A DNA stretch of 64,000 bases from JBBSNV01 sp964458605 (GTDB lineage: Bacteria > Pseudomonadota > Alphaproteobacteria > Reyranellales > JAQSWP01), in assembly GCA_964458605.1 (NCBI GenBank), contig CAYWLS010000018.1:26152-90151 (forward strand), read 5' to 3'. The first letter of the stretch is position 1, and the number at the start of each line of letters is the position of its first letter. Shown piece by piece: positions 43,513 to 54,460 of this stretch. Below the pieces are notes generated by a model. It saw only the letters and a list, made by a program, of their open reading frames with translations. It was not told the DNA's origin and ran no database searches. Both the position numbers and the translations under genes were made by a program.

Positions 43513-44016
43513 ATGCGCCATCGCCTCGACCTTCTGGCCGCCGCCGGAATTGCCGCCGTCCTCGCCGGCAGCGCGGTCGGACCAGGCATGCCGAGCGCGC
43601 TCGCCATGCCCTCCAGCATCGACGAGCCGCCGCCGGCGGCCGCCCGCAACGGCGATTTCGACGCCGCCAAGGCCGCCATCGCCAAGCAGGACTGGAGCAC
43701 GGCCATCGCGCTGCTCAAGCGCGTCACCGCCAAGGAGTCGAAGAACCCCGAGGCCTTCAACCTGCTGGGCTACGCCACGCGCAAATCGGGCGATCCACAG
43801 GGCTCGCTGCAATACTACCAGACCGCCCTGCAGCTCGATCCCAAGCAGCTGGGCGCCAACGAGTATATCGGCGAGGCCTATCTGCAGCTGGGCGACGTCG
43901 CCAAGGCCGAGGAACATCTCAAGCGGCTCGACGAGCTGTGCACCTTCGGCTGCAAGGAATACACCGAACTGAAGAACGCCATCGCCGCCTACAAGGCCGG
44001 CAAGAAGTCCAGCTAG
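43513..44016 (+). CDS. Exported TPR-repeat protein, copy 1
   Basis: A 167-residue protein with a signal peptide (LDLLAAAGIAAVLAGSAVG, cleavage near ALA). AGGGAGGA lies just before ATG 43513. Two to three TPR units follow (DFDAAKAAIAKQDWSTAIALL, NPEAFNLLGYATRKSGD, NEYIGEAYLQLGDVAKAEEHL), then a short tail with two Cys (LCTFGCKEY). The last 75 residues are almost identical to the protein at 44112. Probably a periplasmic scaffold; the partner is unknown. Confidence 0.85.
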   Translation: MRHRLDLLAAAGIAAVLAGSAVGPGMPSALAMPSSIDEPPPAAARNGDFDAAKAAIAKQDWSTAIALLKRVTAKESKNPEAFNLLGYATRKSGDPQGSLQYYQTALQLDPKQLGANEYIGEAYLQLGDVAKAEEHLKRLDELCTFGCKEYTELKNAIAAYKAGKKSS

Positions 44017-44111
44017 GACGAATCCGGCCGCCGATACGCGGCGCGAATTTACCTGCGCCCGACGGCGGGGCTATACTGGCCATCGCGCCCGGCGCATCCC
44101 AGGAGGGGTTC

Positions 44112-44618
44112 ATGTTCAAGGCATCGTCGAAATTTGTCGCGGCAGCGACGCTGGCGCTTGCGCTGGCGACGGTTGCCCTGCCGGCCGGACCGGTCCTGGC
44201 CATGGGCAGTTCCTCCCCGCCGCCGGGAGATGCCGCGGCGCCCAAGGCCAATCCCGATTTCGCCGCCGCCAAATCGGCCATCGAGAAGCAGGACTGGCCG
44301 TCGGCGATCGCGCTGCTGACCAAGGTCACGCAAGCCGAGCCGAAGAACCCGGAGGCGTACAACCTGCTGGGCTATTCGGTGCGCAAATCCGGCGATCCCA
44401 AGGCCTCGCTGCAATATTACCAGTATGCGCTGCAGCTCGATCCCAAGCAGCTGGGCGCCAACGAGTATATCGGCGAGGCCTATCTGCAATTGGGCGACGT
44501 CGCCAAGGCCGAGGAACACCTGAAGCGGCTCGACGAGCTGTGCACCTTCGGCTGCAAGGAATACGACACGCTGAAGAACGCCATCGCCGCCTACAAGGCC
44601 GGCAAGAAATCGAGCTGA
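44112..44618 (+). CDS. Exported TPR-repeat protein, copy 2
   Basis: A 168-residue paralogue of the preceding gene, 95 bp downstream. The signal peptide (FVAAATLALALATVALPAG) and the linker differ, whereas the TPR part and the CTFGCKEY tail are nearly the same even at the DNA level. AGGAGGGG precedes ATG 44112. The sharp change from divergent front to near-identical end suggests recent duplication or gene conversion of the 3' half. Confidence 0.85.
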   Translation: MFKASSKFVAAATLALALATVALPAGPVLAMGSSSPPPGDAAAPKANPDFAAAKSAIEKQDWPSAIALLTKVTQAEPKNPEAYNLLGYSVRKSGDPKASLQYYQYALQLDPKQLGANEYIGEAYLQLGDVAKAEEHLKRLDELCTFGCKEYDTLKNAIAAYKAGKKSS

Positions 44619-44869
44619 GCCGCAGCGCCATTCGCGCCGCAAGGCCAGGATGGTGCGTTGCGCCGAGGATCCGTCCAGAGAGCATTGTTTCTGTTTTGTT
44701 CCGCTCCAAGGTCACCGGCGCGGTACTCGCGATCATTTTGAAATCGCCGCGGAAAACGCGCGGGTTTGCACGCCGACAAACGCCCCCGTAGCGCGCCCCA
44801 TGGCGCGGCCAGTAGTGCGCCCGGTAGCCTGGCCATGGCCGGATGGTGGAGCCCGTCACCGGATCGTAG

Positions 44870-45087
44870 GAAAGATCGATCCGCGACGGCGGCTATCGCT
44901 TCGAGCCGGCCGGCAATGCGGAAGGATTCGGCAACGTCGTGCGCTTCAACCGGTGCATGCGGCCCCGCGGGCGGCGGCATCGCGGCGCGGGGATTGGAAC
45001 TGCTGGTGCTGGACGACGATGGGCGCATCGCCGCCGATGACCGATTCATCGATCCCACGCCATCGCAAACGGATGCCTGGCGGCTGA
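44870..45087 (+). pseudogene. Remnant of an NTF2/SnoaL-like protein, frameshifted
   Basis: In one frame 44870-44967 reads SIRDGGYRFEPAGNAEGFGN and VVRFN. After an apparent extra C near 44965, another frame reads PAGGGIAARGLELLVLDDDG and RIAADDRFIDP, which is like the end of a SnoaL/NTF2-like domain. No start codon or N-terminal half is seen upstream: 44619-44870 holds nothing I can call. It is a decayed 3' fragment converging on the gene at 45100. Confidence 0.4.
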
Positions 45088-45099
45088 GCGCCGTCGCAT

Positions 45100-46137
45100 T
45101 CAGCGCGGCGGCGAGCGCTCGATGAACCAGGGCGCTGCCGGCGCACCGAAGCGGAAGGCGATGCGCCAGGCCGAGTAGCCGGAGATGAACATCCGTGCGG
45201 CCGCGCCGATCTCGGTATCGCCCTCGCCCGGTCCCTCGCCGATGACCTGCGGGTACCAGCCGCCGCTGCGCACGATCTCCAGGGGCTCGCTCCAGCCCTG
45301 CGGATCGTCGAGCCGGCGATTGAACGACAGGTAGACGCCGTCGGGCCGGTAGTCGCCGTGTCCGTCGCGGGTGCGGTTGAGCAGCATCGCAAAACCGCCG
45401 AGCCCGCGATTGTAATGCAGCGCCGGCCCCCAGAAGGCGTCGGGATCGGCGTGGCGCCAGCCGCGCCGCACGCCCCAGATCGGTTGCGGCAGCCGCCCCG
45501 TCGCCGGCTGCCAGCCCTGGGCGGTCCACAGCTCCAGCGCCTGGCGCGGGCTGCGCCAGGCGGCGAAGGGATAGCGGGCGACGGCGATGCCCTGGGCCCG
45601 CTCGTCGGCGATGTAGCTGGAGAAATGGACGTAGAGAAAGCGTCGCTCGCGATCGGGCACGACGCAGAAATCGCCGAAGCCGCCGACCATGAAACCGTTG
45701 CGATAGCCGCAATCGATCTGCTCGGCGGTCGGCCGCAGCAGGTCGCCGAGGAAGCGCCAGCTCGCACCGTCGTCGTCCGACGCCAGCGCGCCGATATGCT
45801 GGGCAAAGCTGCGCCTGTCGCATGGCGCCAACGTCTCGCCATGATACCAGCCCAGCAACTGGCCCTCGCCCAGCCGGCAGACCGATTCGATCCATTTTCC
45901 CGAAGCCGGATCGGGGTCGTCGATCAGCCGCACCTTGCGTGCGCCCTGCCAGTCGAATCCCGCCGGGCCGCCCAGGCGACGAAAGCTGTGGCCGATCGGC
46001 TCGTAATAGGAAATGAACGCCAAGGTGCGGTCCGGCTCGCGCAGCACCGGGCTGTTGGCATCGGTACGCGGCAGATCGGGACCATAGAGCCGCAAGGGCG
46101 GCGCCGGCGTGATGTCTGCGGCAACTTGTTGCGCCAT
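45100..46137 (-). CDS. Sialidase-like / five-bladed propeller protein of unknown specificity
   Basis: A 345-residue soluble protein from ATG 46137. It has Asp-box-like turns and glycosidase-type blocks: LASDDDGASWRFLGDLLRP near residue 120, YRNGFMVGGFGDF near 145, then ALHYNRGLGGFAMLLNRTRD and LSFNRRLDDPQGWSEPLEIV near 270. These are typical of the sialidase/GH43-like beta-propeller superfamily. No signal peptide. It is divergent from a GH1 glycosidase (66 bp between starts), so the pair may act on one glycoside. Confidence 0.65.
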   Translation of the reverse strand: MAQQVAADITPAPPLRLYGPDLPRTDANSPVLREPDRTLAFISYYEPIGHSFRRLGGPAGFDWQGARKVRLIDDPDPASGKWIESVCRLGEGQLLGWYHGETLAPCDRRSFAQHIGALASDDDGASWRFLGDLLRPTAEQIDCGYRNGFMVGGFGDFCVVPDRERRFLYVHFSSYIADERAQGIAVARYPFAAWRSPRQALELWTAQGWQPATGRLPQPIWGVRRGWRHADPDAFWGPALHYNRGLGGFAMLLNRTRDGHGDYRPDGVYLSFNRRLDDPQGWSEPLEIVRSGGWYPQVIGEGPGEGDTEIGAAARMFISGYSAWRIAFRFGAPAAPWFIERSPPR

Positions 46138-46203
46138 CGGATCTCCAATCCGCCTGCCCTGGCCCATGGTATCATGGCGCTCTGGCTTGCGCGGGAGCGA
46201 CGC

Positions 46204-47529
46204 ATGGGCGCGGACGAGCCCAAGGACTTCGTCTGGGGCGTTTCGACCTCCAGTTATCAGATCGAAGGCGCGGTGCGCGACGAGGGTCGCGGCCCCAGCA
46301 TCTGGGATACGCGCTGCCACATGCAGGGCAAGATCGCCAACGGCGATACAGGCGACGTGGCCTGCGACCACTACCATCGCTATGGCGAAGACATCGGCCT
46401 GATGCGCCAGCTCGGCATCGGCGCCTATCGCTTCTCGGTTGCCTGGCCACGCGTGCTGCCGGGCGGCCGCGGCGCGGTCAACGAGCCGGGGCTGGCGTTC
46501 TACGACCGGCTGGTCGATGCGCTGCTCGAGGCCGGCATCGAGCCCTGGCTGTGCCTCTATCATTGGGACCTGCCGCAGGCGCTCGACGATCTGGGCGGCT
46601 GGACCGATCGGGACTGCGCTTTCTGGTACGCCGACTACGCGGCCTTGGTGGCGCGACGGCTGGGCGACCGGGTCAAGCGCTTCGCCACCTTCAACGAATT
46701 CTCCGTCTTCACCTTGTTCGGCTACGCCATCGACTGGGGCGCGCCCGGCATCACCGATCGCGCCGCGCATCTCAAGGCGATCCACCACGTCAACCTGGCG
46801 CATGGGCTGGGCGTGGACGTGCTGCGCGAGCTGGTGCCCGGCGCCTCGATCGGCGCCATCCACAATCGCCAGAAGGTCGAGCCCGCCTCGCCCGCCGAAG
46901 CCGACCGCGCCGCCGCCCGGCTGCTCGACGCGCATTGGAACCTGGCCTTTCCCGAGCCCCAGCTCAAAGGCGCCTATCCCGCGCTGCTGGCCGACGCCAT
47001 CGAGCCCTATATGCAGGCCGGCGACCTGGCCCGGATCAACCGCCGCCTCGACTGGTTCGGCCTCAACCATTACGGCCCGATCTTCGCCCGCGCCGATGCC
47101 GGCTGGATCTGGGGCTATGCCTGGGCCGACGCACCGCAAAGCGCGCCGCACACCGATATCGGCTGGGCCATCTTCCCCGACGCCTTCGCCGAGGAATTGC
47201 TGGACCTGACGCGGCGCTATGGCCTGCCGATCTACGTCACCGAGAACGGCAGCGGCGGGCAGGACAAACCGGATGCCAGCGGCGCGGTGCCCGATCCCAG
47301 CCGCGTCGCCTATCTCAAGGCCTATGTCGGCGCCATGCAGCGCGCCATCGCCCAAGGCGCCGACGTGCGCGGCTATTTCGTCTGGTCGCTGCTCGACAAT
47401 TTCGAATGGGGTTCCGGCTACGCCAATCGCTTCGGCCTGGTGCATGTCGATTTCGCCACGCAGAAGCGCACGCCCAAGACTTCCTTCGCCTGGTATCGCG
47501 ACCTGATCGCCGGCCGGCCGACGCTGTAA
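46204..47529 (+). CDS. Glycoside hydrolase family 1 beta-glucosidase
   Basis: A 441-residue GH1 enzyme releasing glucose or a related sugar. The N-terminal signature DFVWGVSTSSYQIEGAVRDE is complete, the acid/base Glu lies in FATFNEFSVFT near residue 165 (usual NEP, here NEF), and the nucleophile is in IYVTENGS near 345. The C-terminus DNFEWGSGYANRFGLVHVDF is typical. Cytoplasmic (no signal peptide). The glucokinase at 49416 would phosphorylate the product. Confidence 0.93.
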   Translation: MGADEPKDFVWGVSTSSYQIEGAVRDEGRGPSIWDTRCHMQGKIANGDTGDVACDHYHRYGEDIGLMRQLGIGAYRFSVAWPRVLPGGRGAVNEPGLAFYDRLVDALLEAGIEPWLCLYHWDLPQALDDLGGWTDRDCAFWYADYAALVARRLGDRVKRFATFNEFSVFTLFGYAIDWGAPGITDRAAHLKAIHHVNLAHGLGVDVLRELVPGASIGAIHNRQKVEPASPAEADRAAARLLDAHWNLAFPEPQLKGAYPALLADAIEPYMQAGDLARINRRLDWFGLNHYGPIFARADAGWIWGYAWADAPQSAPHTDIGWAIFPDAFAEELLDLTRRYGLPIYVTENGSGGQDKPDASGAVPDPSRVAYLKAYVGAMQRAIAQGADVRGYFVWSLLDNFEWGSGYANRFGLVHVDFATQKRTPKTSFAWYRDLIAGRPTL

Positions 47530-47532
47530 GCC

Positions 47533-49335
47533 TCAGCGCGGCGCCAGCGGCGTGTCGCGCAGCACGATCGCGCCGTCCCGAAGCTCGAACGCGATGCGGC
47601 GGGTGAAGCCGTCGGTGGCGCCGGCGCGACGCCTCACCGACAGCACCACCGCATCGGGAAAAGCGCGCTCGATGATTTCCATCATGGCGTCTTCCTGCGC
47701 CGGCTCCAGCGCATCGAAGGCGTTGTCGAGGAAGATCGCCGCCGGTCGGTGCAACAGCAGCCGCGCCACTGCCATGCGCTGCTGGTCCTCGTGCGAGAGC
47801 GCATGCTCCCAGGCTGCCGTTTCATGCAGCCGCGGCGTCAGGTCTTCCAGGCCCACACGCTGCAGGGCGGCGGCGATCGCGCCATCGCCGCAGGCATCGG
47901 GCAAGGTCGGGTAGCACACCGCATCGCGCAGCTTCCCGGCCGGCAGGTAAGAGCTTTGCGGTACGAAGAACGCGCCGCCCAGCCTGGGAAGCACGATGCA
48001 GCCTTCGGCCCAGGGCCACAGCCCGGCAATGGCCGCGAACAGGCGGCCGGTCACTTCCGAGGGACCGGTCACCACCAGTCTTTCGCCGGGCGCGACGCTG
48101 AGGTTCAGATGCTGCACCAGGACCCGTCCATCGGGCTCGCGCAACGACACATCCTGCAAGGCCAAGCCCGCCGCATCGCGCGCCACCACCGGTCCCGGCG
48201 GCGCCTTGCCGACCGAGGGCTGCAGCGCCCGCTCCAGGTCGCGCACGCGCTCGACCGAGGCGCGCCAGTCGGCGGCGTGGGCCAGGTTGTCGACCGGCCA
48301 GGACAGCGCCGCCGCCATCTGCTGGAACGCCTGGGCCGACTGCATCAATGTGCCCAGGGTGATGGTGCCGGCGATATAGCGCGGCGCCGCCACCAGCACC
48401 GGGAACACCACCGACAGCAGCGACCAGCCCGATGTGTAGGCGAAGATGCTGCTGAGCGCCCGGGTCTGGCGCTGCCAGGCAGCGATGGCGCCGTCGAACA
48501 GGCCGGAAAAGCGGCGGCGTTCGTCCGCCTCGCCGCCCAGCAGAGCGATGCCCAGCGCGTTCTGGCGCGCCCGCGCCAGGCCGAAGCGAAAATCCTGCTC
48601 CGCGCCCTGACGCCGGTTGGCGGCCGGCGACAGCGAGCGTCCGACCAGCAGCGCCGCCCAGATGCCGACCAGCGCATAGGCCAGCGCGATCCACACCAGA
48701 TGGCCCGGCAGCTCCAGATTCATGCCGCCAAACTGCAGCGACACCACGCCCGACAGGGTCCATAGGATTTCGACGAAACTGATCAGCAGCAGGTTGGAAT
48801 AGATCGCCGAATTGGCCAGCTCGACGGCGAATTCGGTGGCGTTGCGGATGTCCTCGGCGATGCGTCCGTCGGGATTGTCGGGATCGCCCGCCGCCTGGCC
48901 CAGGCGATAGTGCCGGCCATCGACCATCCACTCCTCGACCACCCGGCGGGTCAGCCACTCGCGCCAGTCGATCTGCAAGCGCCGCTTGACGTTCAGATGC
49001 GCCACATTGACCAGCATCTGCGCCAGCACGATGGCGGCGAACAGACCGATCAGGCGATAGAACAGATCGAGCTGGCCCGCGCCGATGGCGTCGAAGAAGC
49101 GTTGGTTCCAGAAGTTCAGCGCCACCGCCAGGGCGACCTGCGCCACGGTCAGCGCGATCATGCCGCCCGACAGCGCCCAGGCGGTGAAGCGTCGCGGCGA
49201 GCGCCAGTACGGACCGGCCAGGCGCCAGAAGTCGCGCAGCAACGGCAGCCAGCTGGCCGGCCCGGAGGACGGCGCCGGTGCGATGGCTGGGGGCGTGCGC
49301 TTCACGTGCTTGTCGTTCACGGTTGTGCCCGCCAA
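47533..49335 (-). CDS. SbmA/BacA-type ABC protein with degenerate ATPase domain
   Basis: A 600-residue protein. The N-terminal 330 residues form an ABC_membrane_2-type permease (five or six helices, RLQIDWREWLTRRVVEEWM near 115). The C-terminal domain aligns with an ABC ATPase but lacks key residues: the P-loop reads GPSEVTGRLF at 424-433 with no Lys, Walker B ends FLDN instead of FLDE, and the switch region is SVRRR with no His. The Gln loop (VPQSSYLPAG) and a weak signature (LSHEDQQRM) remain. It may have lost ATP hydrolysis and act as a passive or proton-driven carrier like SbmA. It converges on the GH1 gene (three bases). Confidence 0.85.
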   Translation of the reverse strand: MAGTTVNDKHVKRTPPAIAPAPSSGPASWLPLLRDFWRLAGPYWRSPRRFTAWALSGGMIALTVAQVALAVALNFWNQRFFDAIGAGQLDLFYRLIGLFAAIVLAQMLVNVAHLNVKRRLQIDWREWLTRRVVEEWMVDGRHYRLGQAAGDPDNPDGRIAEDIRNATEFAVELANSAIYSNLLLISFVEILWTLSGVVSLQFGGMNLELPGHLVWIALAYALVGIWAALLVGRSLSPAANRRQGAEQDFRFGLARARQNALGIALLGGEADERRRFSGLFDGAIAAWQRQTRALSSIFAYTSGWSLLSVVFPVLVAAPRYIAGTITLGTLMQSAQAFQQMAAALSWPVDNLAHAADWRASVERVRDLERALQPSVGKAPPGPVVARDAAGLALQDVSLREPDGRVLVQHLNLSVAPGERLVVTGPSEVTGRLFAAIAGLWPWAEGCIVLPRLGGAFFVPQSSYLPAGKLRDAVCYPTLPDACGDGAIAAALQRVGLEDLTPRLHETAAWEHALSHEDQQRMAVARLLLHRPAAIFLDNAFDALEPAQEDAMMEIIERAFPDAVVLSVRRRAGATDGFTRRIAFELRDGAIVLRDTPLAPR

Positions 49336-49415
49336 GCATACAGCGATTGCCCCGGCCGGGCATCAACTTGCCCATTCATGCGTTGAATGCGATCAATGAG
49401 GGCGAAGGCGACACG

Positions 49416-50396
49416 ATGATACTGGTTGGCGATATCGGCGGCACGAACACGCGCCTGGCTTTATACGAGCAAAGCGCGGCCGGGCTGGCATTGCGCCAGC
49501 GCAAGGATTTCCTCAACGACGATCACCCCCGGCTCGAGGCGATGCTCGACGTTTTCCTGGCTGCGCAGCCCCGGCCGCTGCGCGCCTGCTTCGGCGTCGC
49601 CGGATTGGTGGTCGACGGCGCCTGCCGCCTCACCAATCGCGACTGGCTGATCGAAGAGGCGGCGTTGGCGCAACGGCTGGGCGTCGCGGTGCGCCTGGTC
49701 AACGATGTGGCGGCGATCGCCTCCGGCGTGGTGCATCTGCCCGACCACGGCTTCGTCGAATTGCAGCGCGGCACGCGGCCATGGGCCTGCGGCAATATCG
49801 CGGTGGTGGCTCCCGGCACCGGGCTGGGCGAAGCCTGCGCCTTCTGGGACGGCGCCCGCCATCGCCCGTTCGCCAGCGAGGCCGGCCATGCCGACTTCGC
49901 GCCGGTCGATGCCGTCGAACTCGAACTGGCCGCCTTCCTGCACGACCGCTACGAGGGCCATGCCAGCGTCGAGCGCGTGCTGAGCGGGCCGGGCCTGGCG
50001 GTGATCGCCGATTTCCTGGTGGCTTCGGGTCGCTTCGCGCCCTCGCCGACAGTGGTCGCGCTCGAAATGGCGCATCGCCCGGCGGAGCTGGTGCGGCTGG
50101 CGCTGGAAGGCCAGCAACCGCTGGCGCTGGCCACGCTGGAGATATTCCTCAGCGTGCTGGCGCGCGAAGCGGGCAATGCGGCGCTGCGCTATTTGGCGCT
50201 GGGCGGCGTGGTGCTGGGCGGCGGCATTCCGCCCCGACTGCTGGACCTGCTGCGCCGGCCCCGCTTTATCGCGACAGTGACGGACAAAGGCCGCTTCGGC
50301 GCCCTGCTGCGTTCGCTGCCGGTGCGGGTGGCGGTCGACGGCGATGCCTCGCTGCTGGGCGCTGCCGCCATCGCCAGCAATCTCGCCGGCCGCTAG
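49416..50396 (+). CDS. glk: Glucokinase
   Basis: A 326-residue Glk-family sugar kinase. The ATP phosphate loop is LVGDIGGTNTRLALYE at residues 3-18, the sugar-binding LTNRDWLIEE near 75 includes the catalytic-region NDV (LVNDVAAIA near 98), and APGTGLGEA near 133 and SEAGHADFAP near 153 are the usual glucose and ATP blocks. ATG 49416 is chosen since the family starts here; upstream in-frame residues are Cys/Arg-rich. It closes the sugar cluster and feeds glucose-6-phosphate to central metabolism. Confidence 0.92.
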   Translation: MILVGDIGGTNTRLALYEQSAAGLALRQRKDFLNDDHPRLEAMLDVFLAAQPRPLRACFGVAGLVVDGACRLTNRDWLIEEAALAQRLGVAVRLVNDVAAIASGVVHLPDHGFVELQRGTRPWACGNIAVVAPGTGLGEACAFWDGARHRPFASEAGHADFAPVDAVELELAAFLHDRYEGHASVERVLSGPGLAVIADFLVASGRFAPSPTVVALEMAHRPAELVRLALEGQQPLALATLEIFLSVLAREAGNAALRYLALGGVVLGGGIPPRLLDLLRRPRFIATVTDKGRFGALLRSLPVRVAVDGDASLLGAAAIASNLAGR

Positions 50397-50402
50397 CGGC
50401 AA

Positions 50403-50502
50403 TCAGTTCTCGACCAGCGCCCGCGTGGCTTGCGCCAGCCGGCGCGACAGTTCCGGCGACATCAGCCGGGCCAGCTTGGTCTGGGCGGCCTGCCAAAAAC
50501 TA
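50403..50502 (-). pseudogene. Decayed C-terminal remnant, MarR-like
   Basis: A minus-strand frame ends at the TGA at 50405-50403 and reads FWQAAQTKLARLMSPELSRR then LAQATRALVEN, like the last helix of a MarR-family regulator. It has no upstream continuation, since the DNA beyond it belongs to another remnant. Too short to name with certainty. Confidence 0.35.
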
Positions 50503-50609
50503 GCGCAGCGCCTTGGTCCCCGCGCCACCATCGTCACGGTGATGTGCCATGGCGGCATGAAATATCTGCGCAGCCTGGGTGCGGCGATGGCCGCGGCAGG
50601 GCAGGCGGT

Positions 50610-50613
<4 letters not shown>
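50497..50613 (+). pseudogene. Decayed C-terminal remnant, possibly a PLP-dependent cysteine synthase-like gene
   Basis: The plus frame reads KLAQRLGPRATIVTVMCHGG and MKYLRSLGAAMAAAGQAV before TAA at 50611-50613. The pattern (RLGP, IVTVxCxxGxxYL) resembles the end of the cysteine synthase/PLP beta family. Its body is missing; the preceding 90 bases are the opposite-strand MarR-like remnant. It ends within the stop region of the hybrid kinase. Confidence 0.35.
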
Positions 50614-53075
<2,462 letters not shown>

Positions 53076-53162
53076 GAAGACACCACTCTCCGGCCGAGAA
53101 TGGCTCTTTTCCTCAACGCTCGGATCGAAGGGTGGTTCAATACCGTCGCCGCGGATTTCGCG

Positions 53163-53560
53163 CTAAGCCATCTTGCGGCGCAGCGCCTGGCGCGTGCCAG
53201 CGTCATCGAGCAGTCGCCGCAAGCTGGGTCATTCCAGAGGGGACGGCGCCGGGCATTTGGCGACATGGCGCAGCGTGTTGCTCAGCATCGTGCGTTCGCC
53301 GATCTGCCGATCGATCCGATCGCCTTGTCGTGCATTGCCGCACGCGGCAGCTCGCGCCAGCGGGTCTTTCCGAACATCGCGGCCAGATCCTGCAGCGAGA
53401 AGCCGGCCGCCTTTCCCATCGCGTCGGCTTGATCTGCAGCAGCACCTCGGGCGCAGACTGCCGCCGCAATCCATGCCGCGCCGCCGACGAAATCAGGTCG
53501 ATCTCCTCGTAATAGCGCAGCGTCGAGGGGTCCATCCCCGTTTTCACCGAAACTTTCCGA
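53163..53560 (-). pseudogene. MerR-family regulator broken by several frameshifts
   Basis: Reading minus strand, TGMDPSTLRYYEEIDLIS (near 53540-53485) is the MerR recognition helix and wing. The following stretches appear in different frames: ARQGDRIDRQIGERTMLSNT then LRHVAKCPAPSPLE (near 53330-53235), and RRLLDDAGTRQALRRKMA to a stop at 53163-53165. Together they match a whole MerR protein of about 130 residues with at least two frame changes and a damaged start. The MFS remnant just upstream on the other strand was probably its target. Confidence 0.6.
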
Positions 53561-53679
53561 TATCTAGGAATATCGGCCTTGACCTCAAGTTGACTTGAGG
53601 TTGCAGCCTGCCTGGCAACGACATTCCGAACAAAGGGCAAGACAACGCAGCTCACGCAACGGCCGGCACCGGCGACGGC

Positions 53680-54109
53680 AAATCGGCGCATCCCGCCGTC
53701 CGCCCTGTCGATGCTGCTGGCGTCGCTCGGCACCAGCGTCGCCACTATCGTCTTCCGGCGCTGGCGGATGCCAGCGACAGGCAGAGGGGCCAAGTTTCCG
53801 GACTGCTCAGCCTGTCGCGCAGGCCTGATCGCCGGCGCCTGGGCGATGGGCGCGCTGTTCGCCATTGGTGTCGGTACCGGCGATTTCGGCCGCGCGGCGG
53901 CGCGGGAGCTGGCCGCCGGCGTCCGGCTTGCCTTCCTGGTGAGGACCGCAATGATGGTGGCTGCGATCGGCCGGCTTGCGGCCGGTCGCTGGCGGGCGCC
54001 TTTCGGCGCGATGGTTTGGCGGCGGCACAGGGGCGCGATTGAGAACACACCGCAGCACCGCGCTGGCCAAGCGATGCGACGTCAGGCTCGGGTTTTGGGA
54101 TACCGATGA
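53680..54109 (+). pseudogene. MFS transporter remnant with large internal deletion
   Basis: The plus frame contains ALSMLLASLGTSVATIVF (53695-53755), the N-terminal helix of EmrB-type MFS exporters. About 150 bases later comes GAWAMGALFAIGVGTGDFGR and LAAGVRLAFLVRTAMMVAAI, like the last helix of the same family. The central eleven or so helices are missing and the tail runs into unrelated sequence. With the divergent MerR fragments it forms a dead regulator/exporter pair at the island edge. Confidence 0.45.
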
Positions 54110-54460
54110 GGAGGCAGCAGACCCGGCTCGCTATCGACCGACCGGGAGGGGAATGGCGCGCCCCACCGGGTGAAGATGACAACTACGTTTACTCCATAGC
54201 CCTATAAATCAGGGTTCGAGAACTGACCGGAAACCAATGGTATTACAATGGGTTCCGGTCTATTCGTTTTCACCATGTGTTTCTGCGGACCCGGCCCTAC
54301 AGCGCCGGGACATTGTCACTGGCGGCTCTTCACAGCGCAATGAATAGCGCGTTCGCTTCGGGCCGGCAGTTTATTCAGGCATCCATGATTTTGCGGCACC
54401 CAGCGGTTTTCAGCGGAACTTATGTGGCTAACGGCGGCAATTCGGATGTTGGGCGCTAAG
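54110..54460. other. Non-coding stretch at the left edge of the accessory island
   Basis: I see no gene here. Base composition falls from the core level. There is an inverted repeat (54225-54236 GACCGGAAACCA with 54249-54260, one mismatch, 12-base loop) and, just before it, a CCCTATAAATCAGGGTTCGAG segment. These could be a terminator for the minus-strand gene or part of an insertion junction; no integrase or tRNA is present to decide. Confidence 0.4.
54225..54260. repeat. 12-bp inverted repeat at the island edge
   Basis: GACCGGAAACCA and TGGGTTCCGGTC are complementary except at one position and enclose ATGGTATTACAA. It lies about 200 bases past the stop of the 54461-56098 gene. It has no T-tract, so it may be a junction scar rather than a terminator. 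Confidence 0.45.

Noticed and set aside
54205..54225. GGTTCGAG-like segment resembling a tRNA T-arm or attachment site
   Set aside because: No acceptor, D- or anticodon arm around it, and no second copy or integrase in the window.
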